Part shown: in pieces, positions 1 to 9,700 of the stretch
Numbering within the stretch: position 1 is the stretch's first letter
Layout of the letters: every line of letters begins with the position of its first letter
NCBI GenBank assembly: GCA_032027045.1
Contig: JAVSMU010000001.1
Location: forward strand, 2,604,945 to 2,668,944
Reading direction: 5' to 3'
Length of the DNA stretch: 64,000 nt
From: Truepera sp.
GTDB lineage: Bacteria; Deinococcota; Deinococci; Deinococcales; Trueperaceae
The notes under the pieces: generated by a model
Seen by the model: the letters and a program-made list of their open reading frames with translations, nothing else
The model's database searches: none
What the model was told of the DNA's origin: nothing
Position numbers and translations under genes: made by a program

Positions 1-1
1 C

Positions 2-916
2 GCCATTCCGCTCGGGAGCTTCTTCGCCCTCAAGCTGGGCGGCTTACCGGCGGCGCCCGACCCCGGTTCGGCGCCGGTAGGCGAGTACTCGCGCGCGGCC
101 TTGGCGGAAGACGCGGCTACACTGGCAGCGCCGGCCCTGGCGCTGGCCGCCGACCTGGTGGTGACGGGGGACCCTTCGTCGGCCACCGGCGAACTCCTGT
201 TCGCCCTGCGTGACGCCGAGGCCGCCGGCGACGTCGACGCCACTCTTCAACTCGCAGAGCAGCTGCAGGCCCTCGACGAGTACCGCCAGAGCAGCCGTGC
301 CGCTCGCGCGCTGCTCGCCAAGGGCGTGGACGACCTGCGCGCTTGGCGCCTGGCCTATCCGCCGGCCTGGCCGGCGACCGTGACCGCCGCCGCGGCCGAG
401 AACCAGCTCGAGCCCGCCCTCATCTGGGCCGTCATGCGCCAGGAGTCGGCGTTCAGCCCGGTGGCCGTCTCGCGCTCCAACGCCATGGGCCTCATGCAGG
501 TGGTGCCCTCCACCTGGGACTGGATCGCCGAGTTGCGCAAGGAGAGCCCGGGCGATCCGTTCGACCTCGTCAGCAACATCAACTACGGCGCCACCTACCT
601 GCGCTGGCTCCTCAACTACTTCGACGGCGACGAGGAACTGGTGATCGCCGGTTACAACGGCGGCCAGGGTTACGTGCGCCGCACCCTCGAGGGTGAGAGC
701 GTGGACGGGAACCGCGACGACTTCTACCGCCACCTGGATCACGGCGAGACGCGGGAGTACCTTCAGGTCGTCTACGAGAACCTGGTCATCTACCGCATGC
801 TTTACCCCGGTCTGGCTGCGGGCCTCGACGAAGGCTTGGACCATGCTGAAGTTGCAGCTATCGTTCCGGCTACCGTTCCGACGGCCGCCAGCTCCTCAGC
901 AACTGAAAGCCCCTAG
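2..916 (+). CDS. Soluble lytic murein transglycosylase, 3' part (5' end outside window)
   Basis: The reading frame is open to the left edge, so this is the C-terminal 304 codons of a larger gene. It carries an SLT (goose-lysozyme-like) domain that cleaves the MurNAc-GlcNAc bond of peptidoglycan with formation of 1,6-anhydroMurNAc, acting in the cell envelope. The motifs are in order: MRQES with the expected catalytic Glu at 443-445, then GLMQ, NINYGATYL and AGYNGG. The part before the domain is Ala/Leu-rich and predicted helical, as in the superhelical U-domain of Slt70-type enzymes. The last 23 bp overlap the convergent NUDIX gene by about 47 bp. The family assignment is firm; the full length and any signal peptide cannot be seen. 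Confidence 0.9.
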   Translation, partial: AIPLGSFFALKLGGLPAAPDPGSAPVGEYSRAALAEDAATLAAPALALAADLVVTGDPSSATGELLFALRDAEAAGDVDATLQLAEQLQALDEYRQSSRAARALLAKGVDDLRAWRLAYPPAWPATVTAAAAENQLEPALIWAVMRQESAFSPVAVSRSNAMGLMQVVPSTWDWIAELRKESPGDPFDLVSNINYGATYLRWLLNYFDGDEELVIAGYNGGQGYVRRTLEGESVDGNRDDFYRHLDHGETREYLQVVYENLVIYRMLYPGLAAGLDEGLDHAEVAAIVPATVPTAASSSATESP

Positions 917-1394
917 CCACCACGCCGAGGGTCCACGGGTCGGCGTGGGGGTCGACTTCTAGCAGTGGCAAGGCTGCGGGCCCGAACCAGCGGCCCTGGT
1001 CGTGCTTCCCCTGCTCGAGGTGTGGCCGTTCGAGGTCGCCTGCGGCCCTCACCAGTAGGTCGATCTCGCGCCGCCGCGTCCCGCCCGCCTCCCAGTCGAG
1101 CAACTCGACCACTGGGCCGACGGCGGTCAACTGCCACCCCGTCTCCTCGGCCAGTTCACGGGCGAGCGCTTGAAGCACCGACTCGCCGGCCTCTGCGTGA
1201 CCGCCCACCAGATCCCAGCGGCCGGGGAACAGCTCCCTCGTGAGGCTGCGGCGTTGAAGGTAGATGCGGCCGCCATCATCGGCTACGAGCGCTCCGACAA
1301 CCAAGCGGCGCGCGTCGGCTTCCGCGGAAGCCGCGAACTCTTCTAGCGCGGCCGCCGAGGCCACGAACCCAACCTTGACCTCAGGATCCCTCAC
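870..1394 (-). CDS. NUDIX hydrolase
   Basis: A 174-residue protein of the NUDIX superfamily, which hydrolyses nucleoside diphosphates linked to another moiety using Mg2+. The Nudix box is complete at residues 65-87 (G-x5-E-x7-RELAEETGW). Substrate cannot be read from sequence; the GRWDLVGG lead-in is of the generic MutT/ADP-ribose type. I chose the GTG at 1394 because GGAGG lies 6 nt before it; an in-frame TTG at 1442 would add 16 residues but has no ribosome site. It stands alone on the minus strand and its 3' end overlaps the lytic transglycosylase by 47 bp in opposite orientation, a compact convergent arrangement. Confidence 0.85.
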   Translation of the reverse strand: MRDPEVKVGFVASAAALEEFAASAEADARRLVVGALVADDGGRIYLQRRSLTRELFPGRWDLVGGHAEAGESVLQALARELAEETGWQLTAVGPVVELLDWEAGGTRRREIDLLVRAAGDLERPHLEQGKHDQGRWFGPAALPLLEVDPHADPWTLGVVARGFQLLRSWRPSER

Positions 1395-1659
1395 TTTAGG
1401 CCTCCACCGCACAAGGTTGACACTTGGCCTCGTGGGCGGCAAGTTCGAGCTGGTTTGAGCATCGGCGGCGGCACCGCCAACGGTTCTTGGCGGGCGCCGA
1501 TGCGTCTAGCCCCGTCGGCCCTATAACAGGAAATCTAAACCGGAGTTCACCAAACTTACCGAAATGGCACGCCGTTCTCCCCTACAATGTCTGACCTCCC
1601 CGGTCGGCCGGTCGTTCGGACCGCCTCGCCGGCCTCGGGGGCATCGTATGGAGGCAGAT

Positions 1660-1887
1660 ATGAAACCGCTCGTCCTCATAGGTGTGATCCTCATCGTGCT
1701 AGGCGTGGCGGGGTTCGTCGTCAAGCGCGTCACTTACACCACCAACACGTCCAAGGTCGATCTCGGCCCGGTAGAGTTGACGGCTTCCGAGAAGCGGAGT
1801 ATCGATATCCCGGACATCGCGTCCGGAGTTGCCGTCGTTGCCGGCATCGTACTCGTGGTCGCTGGGTCGCGTTCCCGGCCCCGCTGA
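1660..1887 (+). CDS. Small two-helix membrane protein A
   Basis: A 75-residue protein with two hydrophobic segments (about residues 3-22 and 48-68) joined by a polar loop containing VDLGPVELTASEKR. I chose ATG 1660 because GGAGG (1649-1655 region) sits directly before it; an ATG at 1648 and an upstream frame are possible but lack a site. No enzymatic motif is visible. A similar hairpin protein follows at 2157 with the same order of parts (K-V-D...GP loop between two helices), so the two look like diverged paralogues. Function is unknown; inner-membrane location is inferred from hydrophobicity. Confidence 0.65.
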   Translation: MKPLVLIGVILIVLGVAGFVVKRVTYTTNTSKVDLGPVELTASEKRSIDIPDIASGVAVVAGIVLVVAGSRSRPR

Positions 1888-1897
1888 GCTGACCCGA

Positions 1898-2010
1898 CCT
1901 GCGCCTCGTGCCGCTAGGCTTTCCGCGCCTGCGCCGCCAGGCTTCCTTAGCCTGTGCCGCGAGGCTTCCTTACCTGCGCCGCGAGGCTTCCTTGGCCTGT
2001 GCCGCGTGGG
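1898..2010 (+). repeat. Imperfect 22-23-bp tandem repeat
   Basis: About four and a half GC-rich units of the form CCTGYGCCGCGAGGCTTCCTT. Clear units lie at 1928-1950, 1951-1972 and 1973-1995, with degenerate copies before and after. They fill the spacer between the two small membrane-protein genes. No spacer/repeat alternation is present, so this is not CRISPR. Confidence 0.8.
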
Positions 2011-2156
2011 TTCAAGCCAACTTGCATGACCGCCAGGCGATGTACCTAACGCACGGCAACCGGGGGGCGTTCGAGCCTATCGTTGCCCTATCACGTTGGA
2101 GCGCTTCTCGGCCGGGTTGGCCGCCACGAGGGGCCGCTCCTCGCTAGGAGGTACCG

Positions 2157-2405
2157 ATGAAGCGCTTCACCTTCGGTGGGCTTGGCCTGTTGGGCGTCTC
2201 TCTCGTCGTGCTGATCATCAAGGGCATCGCCATACCGCCCGCGCTCAACAAGGTGGACGCGGGCCATACGGCCTCCATAGGGCCGTTCATCAGTGACGTG
2301 AACTTCGTCGAGGTTCTGGCTTGCCTGGGTGTCGTGGTGGGCATATTGCTCATCATCGTTGGCCTGAGCGGGGCCCCCAAAGGCGAGCTCGGCTACCGCC
2401 GCTGA
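2157..2405 (+). CDS. Small two-helix membrane protein B
   Basis: An 82-residue protein with hydrophobic segments at about residues 7-27 and 50-70 and a short polar C-terminus. AGGAGG lies 7 nt before ATG 2157, a strong ribosome site that fixes the start. The loop contains NKVDAGHTASIGPF, echoing the SKVDLGPVELT loop of the preceding small gene. No known domain is recognised. It is followed by the terminator of the converging rRNA operon, so it is transcribed towards the 23S-5S-tRNA unit. Confidence 0.65.
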   Translation: MKRFTFGGLGLLGVSLVVLIIKGIAIPPALNKVDAGHTASIGPFISDVNFVEVLACLGVVVGILLIIVGLSGAPKGELGYRR

Positions 2406-2436
2406 CGCGCCGCTCGGCACTTGCCGTCCCATAACG

Positions 2437-2490
2437 AAAGCGCCCGTCCTCGCGGCGAGTCTCGATCCCTCGGCCTGGACGGGTGCTTCG
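2437..2490 (-). terminator. Rho-independent terminator of the rRNA/tRNA-Gly operon
   Basis: On the minus strand a 12-bp stem (AAGCACCCGTCC / GGACGGGCGCTT, with one G-T pair) closes 3 nt downstream of the tRNA CCA end and runs into a short T-rich stretch (TTTCGTT). Position directly after the tRNA fits termination of the 23S-5S-tRNA transcript. Confidence 0.65.
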
Positions 2491-2492
2491 TG

Positions 2493-2569
<77 letters not shown>

Positions 2570-2619
2570 TACGGAGCGGTCTGAGACACTTGGCCCCAGA
2601 CCGGCTCCTTCTAAAATAA

Positions 2620-2741
2620 CCTCCTCGCACTGACCTACTCTTGCAGGGAGCTGCCCCCCAACTACCATCGGCGCTGGCGTGCTTAACTTCCGAGTTCGGA
2701 ATGGGGTCGGGTGGGTCCACGCCGCCACGAGCACGAAGAGG
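2620..2741 (-). rRNA. rrf: 5S ribosomal RNA
   Basis: About 122 nt on the minus strand. The central conserved block (CCATTCCGAACTCGGAAGTTAA) is intact and the two ends form a 12-bp helix I (CCUCUUCGUGCU with AGUGCGAGGAGG), which sets the boundaries. It lies 64 nt downstream of the 23S 3' end. Confidence 0.95.
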
Positions 2742-2750
2742 AAAGATATG

Positions 2751-2770
2751 GACAGGTTATAGAAGGCAAG
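2751..2770 (-). other. Pre-23S processing stem, 3' arm
   Basis: Forward GACAGGTTATAGAAGGCAAG is an almost perfect inverted repeat of 6473-6493, about 130 nt beyond the 23S 5' end. The two arms enclose 23S in the transcript and can form a 20-bp helix, the expected RNase III substrate that releases pre-23S. Pairing is seen; the enzyme is inferred from other bacteria. Confidence 0.7.
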
Positions 2771-2934
2771 CTCAGGTGTCTACACTCGGAATGAGTCCGA
2801 GAAATGGTCAAGTCCTCGACCGATTAGTACTGGTCAGCTAAACACGTTGCCGCGCTTACACTCCCAGCCTATCAACCCGGTGGTCTTCCGGGGGTCTTAC
2901 TCCCTAAAGGGATGGGAAAGCTCATCTTGGAGTC

Positions 2935-2969
<35 letters not shown>

Positions 2970-3083
2970 TCCGCACGTAGCTACTTAGCATGTGCCGTTG
3001 GTACGACAGCTAAGACACTAGCGGTGCGTCCACTCCGGTCCTCTCGTACTAGGAGCAGCTCTCCTCAACTTTCCTACGCCCAC

Positions 3084-3135
<52 letters not shown>

Positions 3136-3137
3136 AT

Positions 3138-3170
<33 letters not shown>

Positions 3171-3243
3171 TCTCCAGCCCCAGGATATGACGAGCCGACA
3201 TCGAGGTGCCAAACACCGCCGCCGATATGAACTCTCGGGCGGT

Positions 3244-3298
<55 letters not shown>

Positions 3299-3420
3299 AG
3301 GTACCACCGGTTCACTAGGGCCGACTTTCGTCCCTGCTCGACATGTACGTCTCGCAGTCAAGCTCCCTTATACCCTTGCGCTCTATGCACGATTTCCGAC
3401 CGTGCTGAGGGAACCTTTGC

Positions 3421-3467
<47 letters not shown>

Positions 3468-3624
3468 ACCAGACGCTGTTCCCCACCCGGATAACGGGTG
3501 CAGGTTAGACGATCGAACCGATCAGGGTGGTATTTCACCGATGACTCCACCGAGCCTAGCGGCCCGGTTTCACAGTCTCCCACCTATGCTACACAGATCA
3601 GTCCAAGCGTCAACATCAAGCTGT

Positions 3625-3656
<32 letters not shown>

Positions 3657-3772
3657 GCGGGTAGGCCGCATCTATACAGCCAATTCAATTTCACCGAGTC
3701 CCTGGTTGAGACAGCGCTCCAGTCGTTACACCATTCGTGCAGGTCAGAACTTACCTGACAAGGAATTTCGCT

Positions 3773-4052
3773 CTTTAGTCTTACCCAAACTTACCGGGCG
3801 GACAGCAGTCCTTGGCTGCTGTCCCTGCATGTCGCCATGCAGATGGGACCATATCTTCGTCCGAATAGCCGGACGTCCGGCGTGTGGTCTCTGAGGGGTC
3901 ATGCCAATGTGGCAGCGGACTTCCCTGCTGATTGCCTGCGCCGCGCGGATTGTCACTGCCCGCTTGAGGGCTAGTACCGGCGGATTCTCAGGGTTTCCAG
4001 CATATAGCCAGATGCGCACCTCACCATTACTGATGAGGGGGGCAGCATTCCT
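3773..4052 (-). ncRNA. ORF-less group I intron in 23S rRNA, site L1931
   Basis: A 280-nt insert after U1931. It ends in G (complement of 3773) before exon AGCGAAA, as group I introns do. Core elements read on the minus strand: P4 strand UAUGCUGGAAAC (3993-4004) pairing with AAUCAGCAGGGAA (3921-3933); P7 GACCA (3885-3889) with UGGUC (3847-3851) inside GAAGAUAUGGUCCC; a P9 hairpin GCAUG-GCGA-CAUGC (3827-3840) with a GNRA loop; and a P2-like 8-bp hairpin with a GUAA loop. P1 can form from GGU|AG with CUGCC, placing U1931 opposite G. Both the 5' intron end and the 3' exon begin AG, so the junction could slide 2 nt; the U-G pair favours the stated one. No homing-endonuclease ORF fits in it. Confidence 0.88.
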
Positions 4053-4066
4053 ACCTTAGGACCGTT

Positions 4067-4388
4067 CTTACTGTTAACACCGGTCAGAATTCAACCAGTG
4101 CGGCAATTTCTGCCCTCCATGTCGCCATGGAGATCGGACCATATCATCTACTCGAAGCAGGCGGCGATGGTTGATCGCTTCGAGTTCGCTCAGCGTATGG
4201 CCTCTGAGGATTCTCCCAACAGGTTGATGATCGATATCGTCAACACCGCGGGAGTCTTTCCTGCTGATTGTCCGCACCTCACGCGTTGTCACTGCCGCCA
4301 TCATAAGCGATGTGGCGAGTAGCGGAGGATTCTCGGAGTTTCCAGCATATGGCTGAGTTTATTTGCGTAACTACAACGGTCAGCTTTT
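4067..4388 (-). ncRNA. ORF-less group I intron in 23S rRNA, site L1917
   Basis: A 322-nt insert after U1917 (complement of 4389), ending in G (4067) before exon AACGGUC. The internal guide is textbook: intron GUAGUUAC (4367-4374) pairs with exon GUAACUAU over 8 bp with the U-G wobble at the splice site, and the adjoining GACCGUU (4375-4381) pairs with 3' exon AACGGUC (P10, 7 bp). P4 strand UAUGCUGGAAAC (4338-4349) pairs with AAUCAGCAGGAAA (4257-4269). P7 is GGCCA (4198-4202) with UGGUC (4137-4141). P8 is an 8-bp stem CUCGAAGC/GCUUCGAG. P9 is CCAUG-GCGA-CAUGG (4117-4130). The longest internal frames have no LAGLIDADG motif. Coxiella 23S carries a group I intron at the same site. Confidence 0.93.
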
Positions 4389-5829
4389 ATAGTTACGGCC
4401 GCCGTTCACTGGGGCTTCAGTTCGGCGCTTTCACGCCTCCCGTTGACCTTCCAGCACCGGGCAGGTGTCACACCCTATACATCCCCTATAAGGGTTAGCA
4501 GAGTGCTGTGATTGTGGTAAACAGTCGCTAGAGCCAATTCACTGCGCCCACCTCAGGCGATCCTTGCGGACAACCTTACACGTGGGACCCCTTCTCCCGA
4601 AGTTACGGGGCTATTTTGCAGAGTTCCTTAACCAGGGTTCTCTCGCGCGCCTTAGTGCTCTTACACTCGCCTACCTGTGTCGGTTTTGGTACGGGCGCCA
4701 TCGCTTCAACGTTTAGAGGTTTTTCTTGGCACCGTGGATTCAACCAGTTATCAGTCCCGTAGGACCTTCCCGACGTACGTCATCTACGCGGAGGGCGGAT
4801 TTTCCTATCCCTCCAGACTTCGTACGCCGCCGGGCATAGCCATAGCTCCGGATGGCCTATCCTAATGCGTCACCCCATCACTCCACGACGGCGGGGCAGG
4901 AATGTTGACCTGCTGTCCATCGACTACGCCTTTCGGCCTCGCCTTAGGTCCCGCCTAACCCTGAGTGGACGACCCTTGCTCAGGAACCCTTAGGCTTTCG
5001 GCGGAAGGGATTCTCACCCTTCTTATCGTTACTAATTCCTGCATTCGCACTTCCGATACCTCCACGGCTCCTTACGGTACCGCTTCAACGGCTTACGGAA
5101 CGCTCCCCTACCCAGCACTGCTTAGCAGCACTGACGCAGTTTCGGTGCATGGCTTAGCCCCGATCATCTTCGGCGCAGAGACACTCGACTAGTGAGCTAT
5201 TACGCACTCTTTAAAGGAATGGCTGCTTCTAAGCCAACCTCCTAGCTGTCCTAGCGTCTCCACATCCTTTCCCACTTAGCCATGACTTGGGGACCTTAAC
5301 TGGCGTTCTGGGTTGTTTCCCTCTTGTCTGCGAAAGTTAGCTCACGCAGACTGACTCCCGGGGTATGAACCGACGGCCTTCAGAGTTTGACAGGGTTTGG
5401 TAAGCTGGTGAGCCCCCTAGCCCAATCAGTGCTTTACAACCATCGGTGAACCCCCGAGGCTAGTCCTAAAACTATTTCGGGGAGAACCAGCTATCTCCGG
5501 ATTCGGTTAGCTTTTCACTCCTAACCACAGCTCATCCCAAGAGTTTTAAACCTCAACGGGTTCGGTCCTCCACTTCCTTTTACGGAAGCTTCAACCTGGC
5601 CATGGCTAGCTCATCCGGTTTCGGGTCTACTGATAGCGCCTGAACGCCCTGTTCAGACTCGCTTTCGCTACGCCTCCGCCTATCGGCTTAAACTCGGCAC
5701 TACCAGTAAGTCGCAGGATCATGCTTCAAGAGGCACGCCACCACCCGTTCATATCCGAAGATATGCATAGGGCTGTGACTGCTTGTAAGCACACGGTTTC
5801 AGGTACTATTTCACTCCCCTCACGGGGTG

Positions 5830-5870
<41 letters not shown>

Positions 5871-6472
5871 GTCGGAATATTTAGCCTTACGGGGTGGTCC
5901 CCGTAGATTCACGCGAGGTTCCACGTGACTCGCGCTACTCAGGTGCCGGCTAGGCTTCCGCGCATTTCGCGTACGGGGCTATCACCCGCTATGGCGCGCC
6001 TTTCCAGTGCGCTTCCGCTATACGCTCGAGTCCACGTTGCCGGTCCTACAACCCCGGCTCCCGTAGGAGCCGGTTTAGGCTATTCCCTTTTCGCTCGCCG
6101 CTACTGGGGGAATCGAGGTTTCTTTATTTTCCTCCAGGTACTTAGATGTTTCAGTTCCCTGGGTTCCCTCCACATGACCTATGTATTCAGTCATGGGTAG
6201 TGGGGGTTCGCCCCACTGGGTTTCCCCATTCGGAGATCCTCGGATCTACGCTTGCTTCCAGCTTCCCGAGGCTTATCGCAGGTAGCCACGTCCTTCATCG
6301 GTTCGACTGCCAAGGCATCCACCGTGTGCCCTTAGTAACTTGACCCATTTCTTGCAATTTCATTTTGATGTGTATGAGCAGACACGCGATTCTGGGCTTG
6401 AAAAAACCCGATTCGCGGCTCGTACGATCTTTCGTCCCTCACGGGACCAAGTGCTCGTTCGAGCCCTGATGT

Positions 6473-6493
6473 CTTGCCTTCTATTCACCTGTC
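6473..6493 (-). other. Pre-23S processing stem, 5' arm
   Basis: Forward CTTGCCTTCTATTCACCTGTC is the inverted copy of 2751-2770 (one extra base in the middle). It lies between the rRNA promoter and the 23S 5' end, inside a 175-nt leader that also holds further short hairpins. Together the arms would close a stem around the intron-containing pre-23S. Confidence 0.7.
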
Positions 6494-6527
6494 AATGTTC
6501 TCGCCGGTCTTTCGAGCGGCAAAGTTG

Positions 6528-6557
6528 AGTGTACACCTGGGGCTCGAAGGGTGTCAA
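6528..6557 (-). promoter_or_regulatory. rRNA operon promoter
   Basis: On the minus strand TTGACA (6552-6557) and TACACT (6528-6533) are separated by 18 bp. It is the only strong sigma-70-type pair upstream of 23S and lies 183 nt before the mature 5' end. No 16S gene lies between it and 23S, so 23S-5S-tRNA-Gly has its own promoter. The rest of the 6346-6744 gap holds only the leader and processing arm. Confidence 0.75.
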
Positions 6558-6744
6558 GCGTCTTCGGAGCAGCGTTTATCGGCAAGGGCTGTGAGAGGTA
6601 GTCGTTCACCGTGGCGACATTCTTGATCGCTGGGCGGTAAAGAACGTCGGGGAGCCGGGGAGGCCAACTCGCCGCCGTCATGCCATCTGCCACTACTTGC
6701 GTTGGGTAGTGCGCCAACGGGGCGTCGAGGGCTCGCGCCGTGCC

Positions 6745-6750
6745 TATACT
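6745..6750 (+). promoter_or_regulatory. -10 box, leaderless start of the BTAD/STAND gene
   Basis: TATACT ends 5 nt before ATG 6756 and no ribosome site is present, so transcription should begin at or next to the A of the start codon. No convincing -35 is seen. Confidence 0.5.
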
Positions 6751-6755
6751 TTGCT

Positions 6756-9700
6756 ATGCGCTTGCGGACTCTCGGGGGGTTAGGCCTGCCGGGTGGAGGG
6801 TTCCGGAGGCAGAAGCCTCTGCTCCTTCTCGCTTACCTGGCTGTGGAGGGACCGAGGGACCGTAGGTACCTCTCGGAACTCTTCTGGCCGACGGCCGCGA
6901 ACCCGCGCCAGAGTCTCTCCGTGGCCCTGTCGCAGATCCGGCACCACTTGCCGCAAGCGGTCCATGTCGACGGCTTCACCCTTTCGACTCGGCTCGCGTG
7001 TGACGCCGTGGAGTTGAAGGAGGCGGCGGCGGACGGCGACTCGGGGCGTGTCGTCGAGCTTTACGGCGGCACTTTCCTGGCGGGCGTCGATATCCCTGAG
7101 CGTGGGGTCGAGCTGGAGGAGTGGTTGTTCCTCACCCGTGAGCTACTTGCGCTTCGGGCTCAGCGCGCCTTCGTTAGTGAGGGTGAGCGGGAGTTGGCTG
7201 CCGGCAGGCACGCATACGCCGCTAGGTTCGCCGAACGCGCCGTCTCGCTGGGCACCGATGCGGTCGACGCCGACGCCGACCTGTTGCGCCGCCTGCACCG
7301 GTTGCTTCTGGTTACGGATAATCCGCGTGCCGCGCCGGTCAAGAAGGAAGCGGAGGCCATGGGCTTGCCGCTGGAAGTAGGTGGCGAAGCAGGGCTCGAA
7401 GGCGTTGGTACGCGTCCTACGGCTCATAACGTTGCGCGGCTGTCGTCTCCGCTCGTGGGCAGAACTTCGGAGCTGGAGGAGATCGACTCACTGCTGCTCG
7501 CAGGCACCCGCCTGCTTACCGTGACGGGTCTGGGTGGAACCGGGAAATCGCGTCTCGTGGAGGCCCTGGCCACGCGGCTGGCGCATTCGGGGCGTTACGA
7601 CCGCGTTCACTTCGTGGCGCTGGAATCGGCGAGCGAAGCAGCCGAGGTGCCGGCTCGGATCGCGGCGGCCATGGGGACGACGCTGAGCGGCAGGGATCCC
7701 GTGAGCGTGCTTGCGCAGCAGCTTGTCGCGGACCGCGCCGTCTTGATCCTTGACAACTTCGAGCACCTCACGGCCGCGGCTGCGGGCATCATGGCGCTGC
7801 TCGATGGGTGTCCTGGCTTGAACATCGTGGTGTCGTCGCGAGAACCGCTCGGGTTGCCGGCCGAATCGTTCTACCCCTTGGGTGGCTTGGGGCTGCCGAG
7901 CAGCGTGGAGGCGGTGAGCAGCGAGGAGGAGGGCTCCGAAGCGGTTGACCTCTTCCTGCTGACCGCCAGGCGTTACGACCCACGTTTCGGGCTCGACGAG
8001 GCGGGCGCGCAGGCGGTGTTCCGCATCTGTCACTTGGTGACGGGTCTGCCGTTGGCGGTAGAGCTCGCCGGCGCGTTGATGCGCGTCATCCCGCCTACGG
8101 ACCTGGCGCGCGAGTTGGAGGCGGACTTGGACGCGCTGGTCAGCGTTCAGCGCGACACGCCAAGCCAGAAGGCCGCCTTGCGCTTGACGTTCGAGCGTTC
8201 CTGGAAGCTGCTCACGGACGAGCAGCGGGCGGCGTTGGCGGGTTGCTCGCTGTTCCGTGGTGGTTTCACGCGCGACGCTGCCGCAAGGGTGCTTGGCATG
8301 GACTTGCGTACCCTGAAGGGGTTGATGGACCGCGCGCTGCTGCAGCGCAGGGGCAACCGTTACGACCTCCACCCGCTCGTTAGGCAGTACGCGGCGGAAA
8401 AGCTGGACGCCGAAGCTGCTGCTGGCGAGTGGCGGTCGCGCCACGCGGAGCATTTCAGCGAGCAGCTCGCCGCTAAACGGTCCAGCTACCAGCGTGCGGG
8501 GGAGCGCAGCGCGTTCGAGGAACTAGACCGCGAATCCGCCAACATCCGCGCGGCCTGGGAATGGGCGGCCGCCGCGCGCCGCCACGACCTGCTCGACGAG
8601 ATGGCGTACATGCTGTACGGCTACCTGGCGGCCCGCTTACGACGGGAAGAACTAACGCACCTGCTGACGATAGGGCTGGACAGCGTGGAAGCCGGATCGC
8701 TCGTGGCCGCACGCTTGACCACCTATTTGGCCAAGCACTCCACCCCCGACCAGCCCGCCAAGGCGCAAGCCCTGCTCGAGTCCGCCCTCACCATCGCCCG
8801 TCACGAGGAAAGCGACGGCGACGTCGGCATGATCCTCTCCGCCCTCGGCTTGGCGCTCATATATCAACGAGAGTTCGGCGCGGCGCGGCGCGCCTTGTCA
8901 GAGGCCGTGCCGCTGCTCGAGCACCACGACGACGGGAGGTCATTGGGCGGTTGCCTGTCCAACTTAGGCTTCGCGACGAAGGAGTACGGAACCGTACTCT
9001 CGCTCTATGATCGCGCCATCACCGCGTGTCGGAGGGCAGGCAACATCTCGGACTTGGCGAAGATCATCTACAACCGAGCCATCCTCGTTGCGGGCATCTT
9101 CGGCGATTACGCCGGCGGCGTGGCCGGAATGGCGGAAGCGTTGGAGTTGGAGCACGAGAATGCCGCGAGGACATCCATGCTCTGCCACATGCACTCCTTC
9201 AGCGCCCTGTTCCTGATCCAGTTGGGCGACCTGGATTCTGCACGAGAGCACCACGCCAAGGCGCGACGCCTCGTCGAGGAACGCCAGCCCTGGGAGGAGC
9301 ATAAGTTCAAGCTCGACATCGACGATTGGGTCCACGGACACATGCTGTTCGCCCGCGGCAACGTCGCCGAGGCTGTTGCATTCCTCGACGCTATCGACCT
9401 GCCTACTACCAGGGACCACGAGCTGATCGCCTGGTCCGCCTTTTTCGCTCGTGACCAAGCCAGGGTTCGCCATTTTCATGCGCTAGCCAAAGAGGCGGTT
9501 GGAACACAAGCAGTCGAATTCGAAGCGCCCGAGCTTCAGGCGTTCAGTCTCCTACTGGGCGCCGCCGACGCCGTGCTCGATGCTGCGGCTCGGGGTGAGC
9601 CCAGCGGCGCTAGCGTGGATGCGGTGGCGCCGCTGGTGAGCGCCTTGGAGCTGATCACCAGGTTCATGTTGGTGCCGTACGCGTTCGATGCGTTCGTGCT

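Noticed and set aside
3773..4388. Inserts read as ordinary intervening sequences excised by RNase III, or as homing-endonuclease introns
   Set aside because: They have group I core pairings and a terminal G, not a single long stem, and the exons need ligation across invariant bases. Internal frames of about 75 codons have no LAGLIDADG, HNH or GIY-YIG motif.
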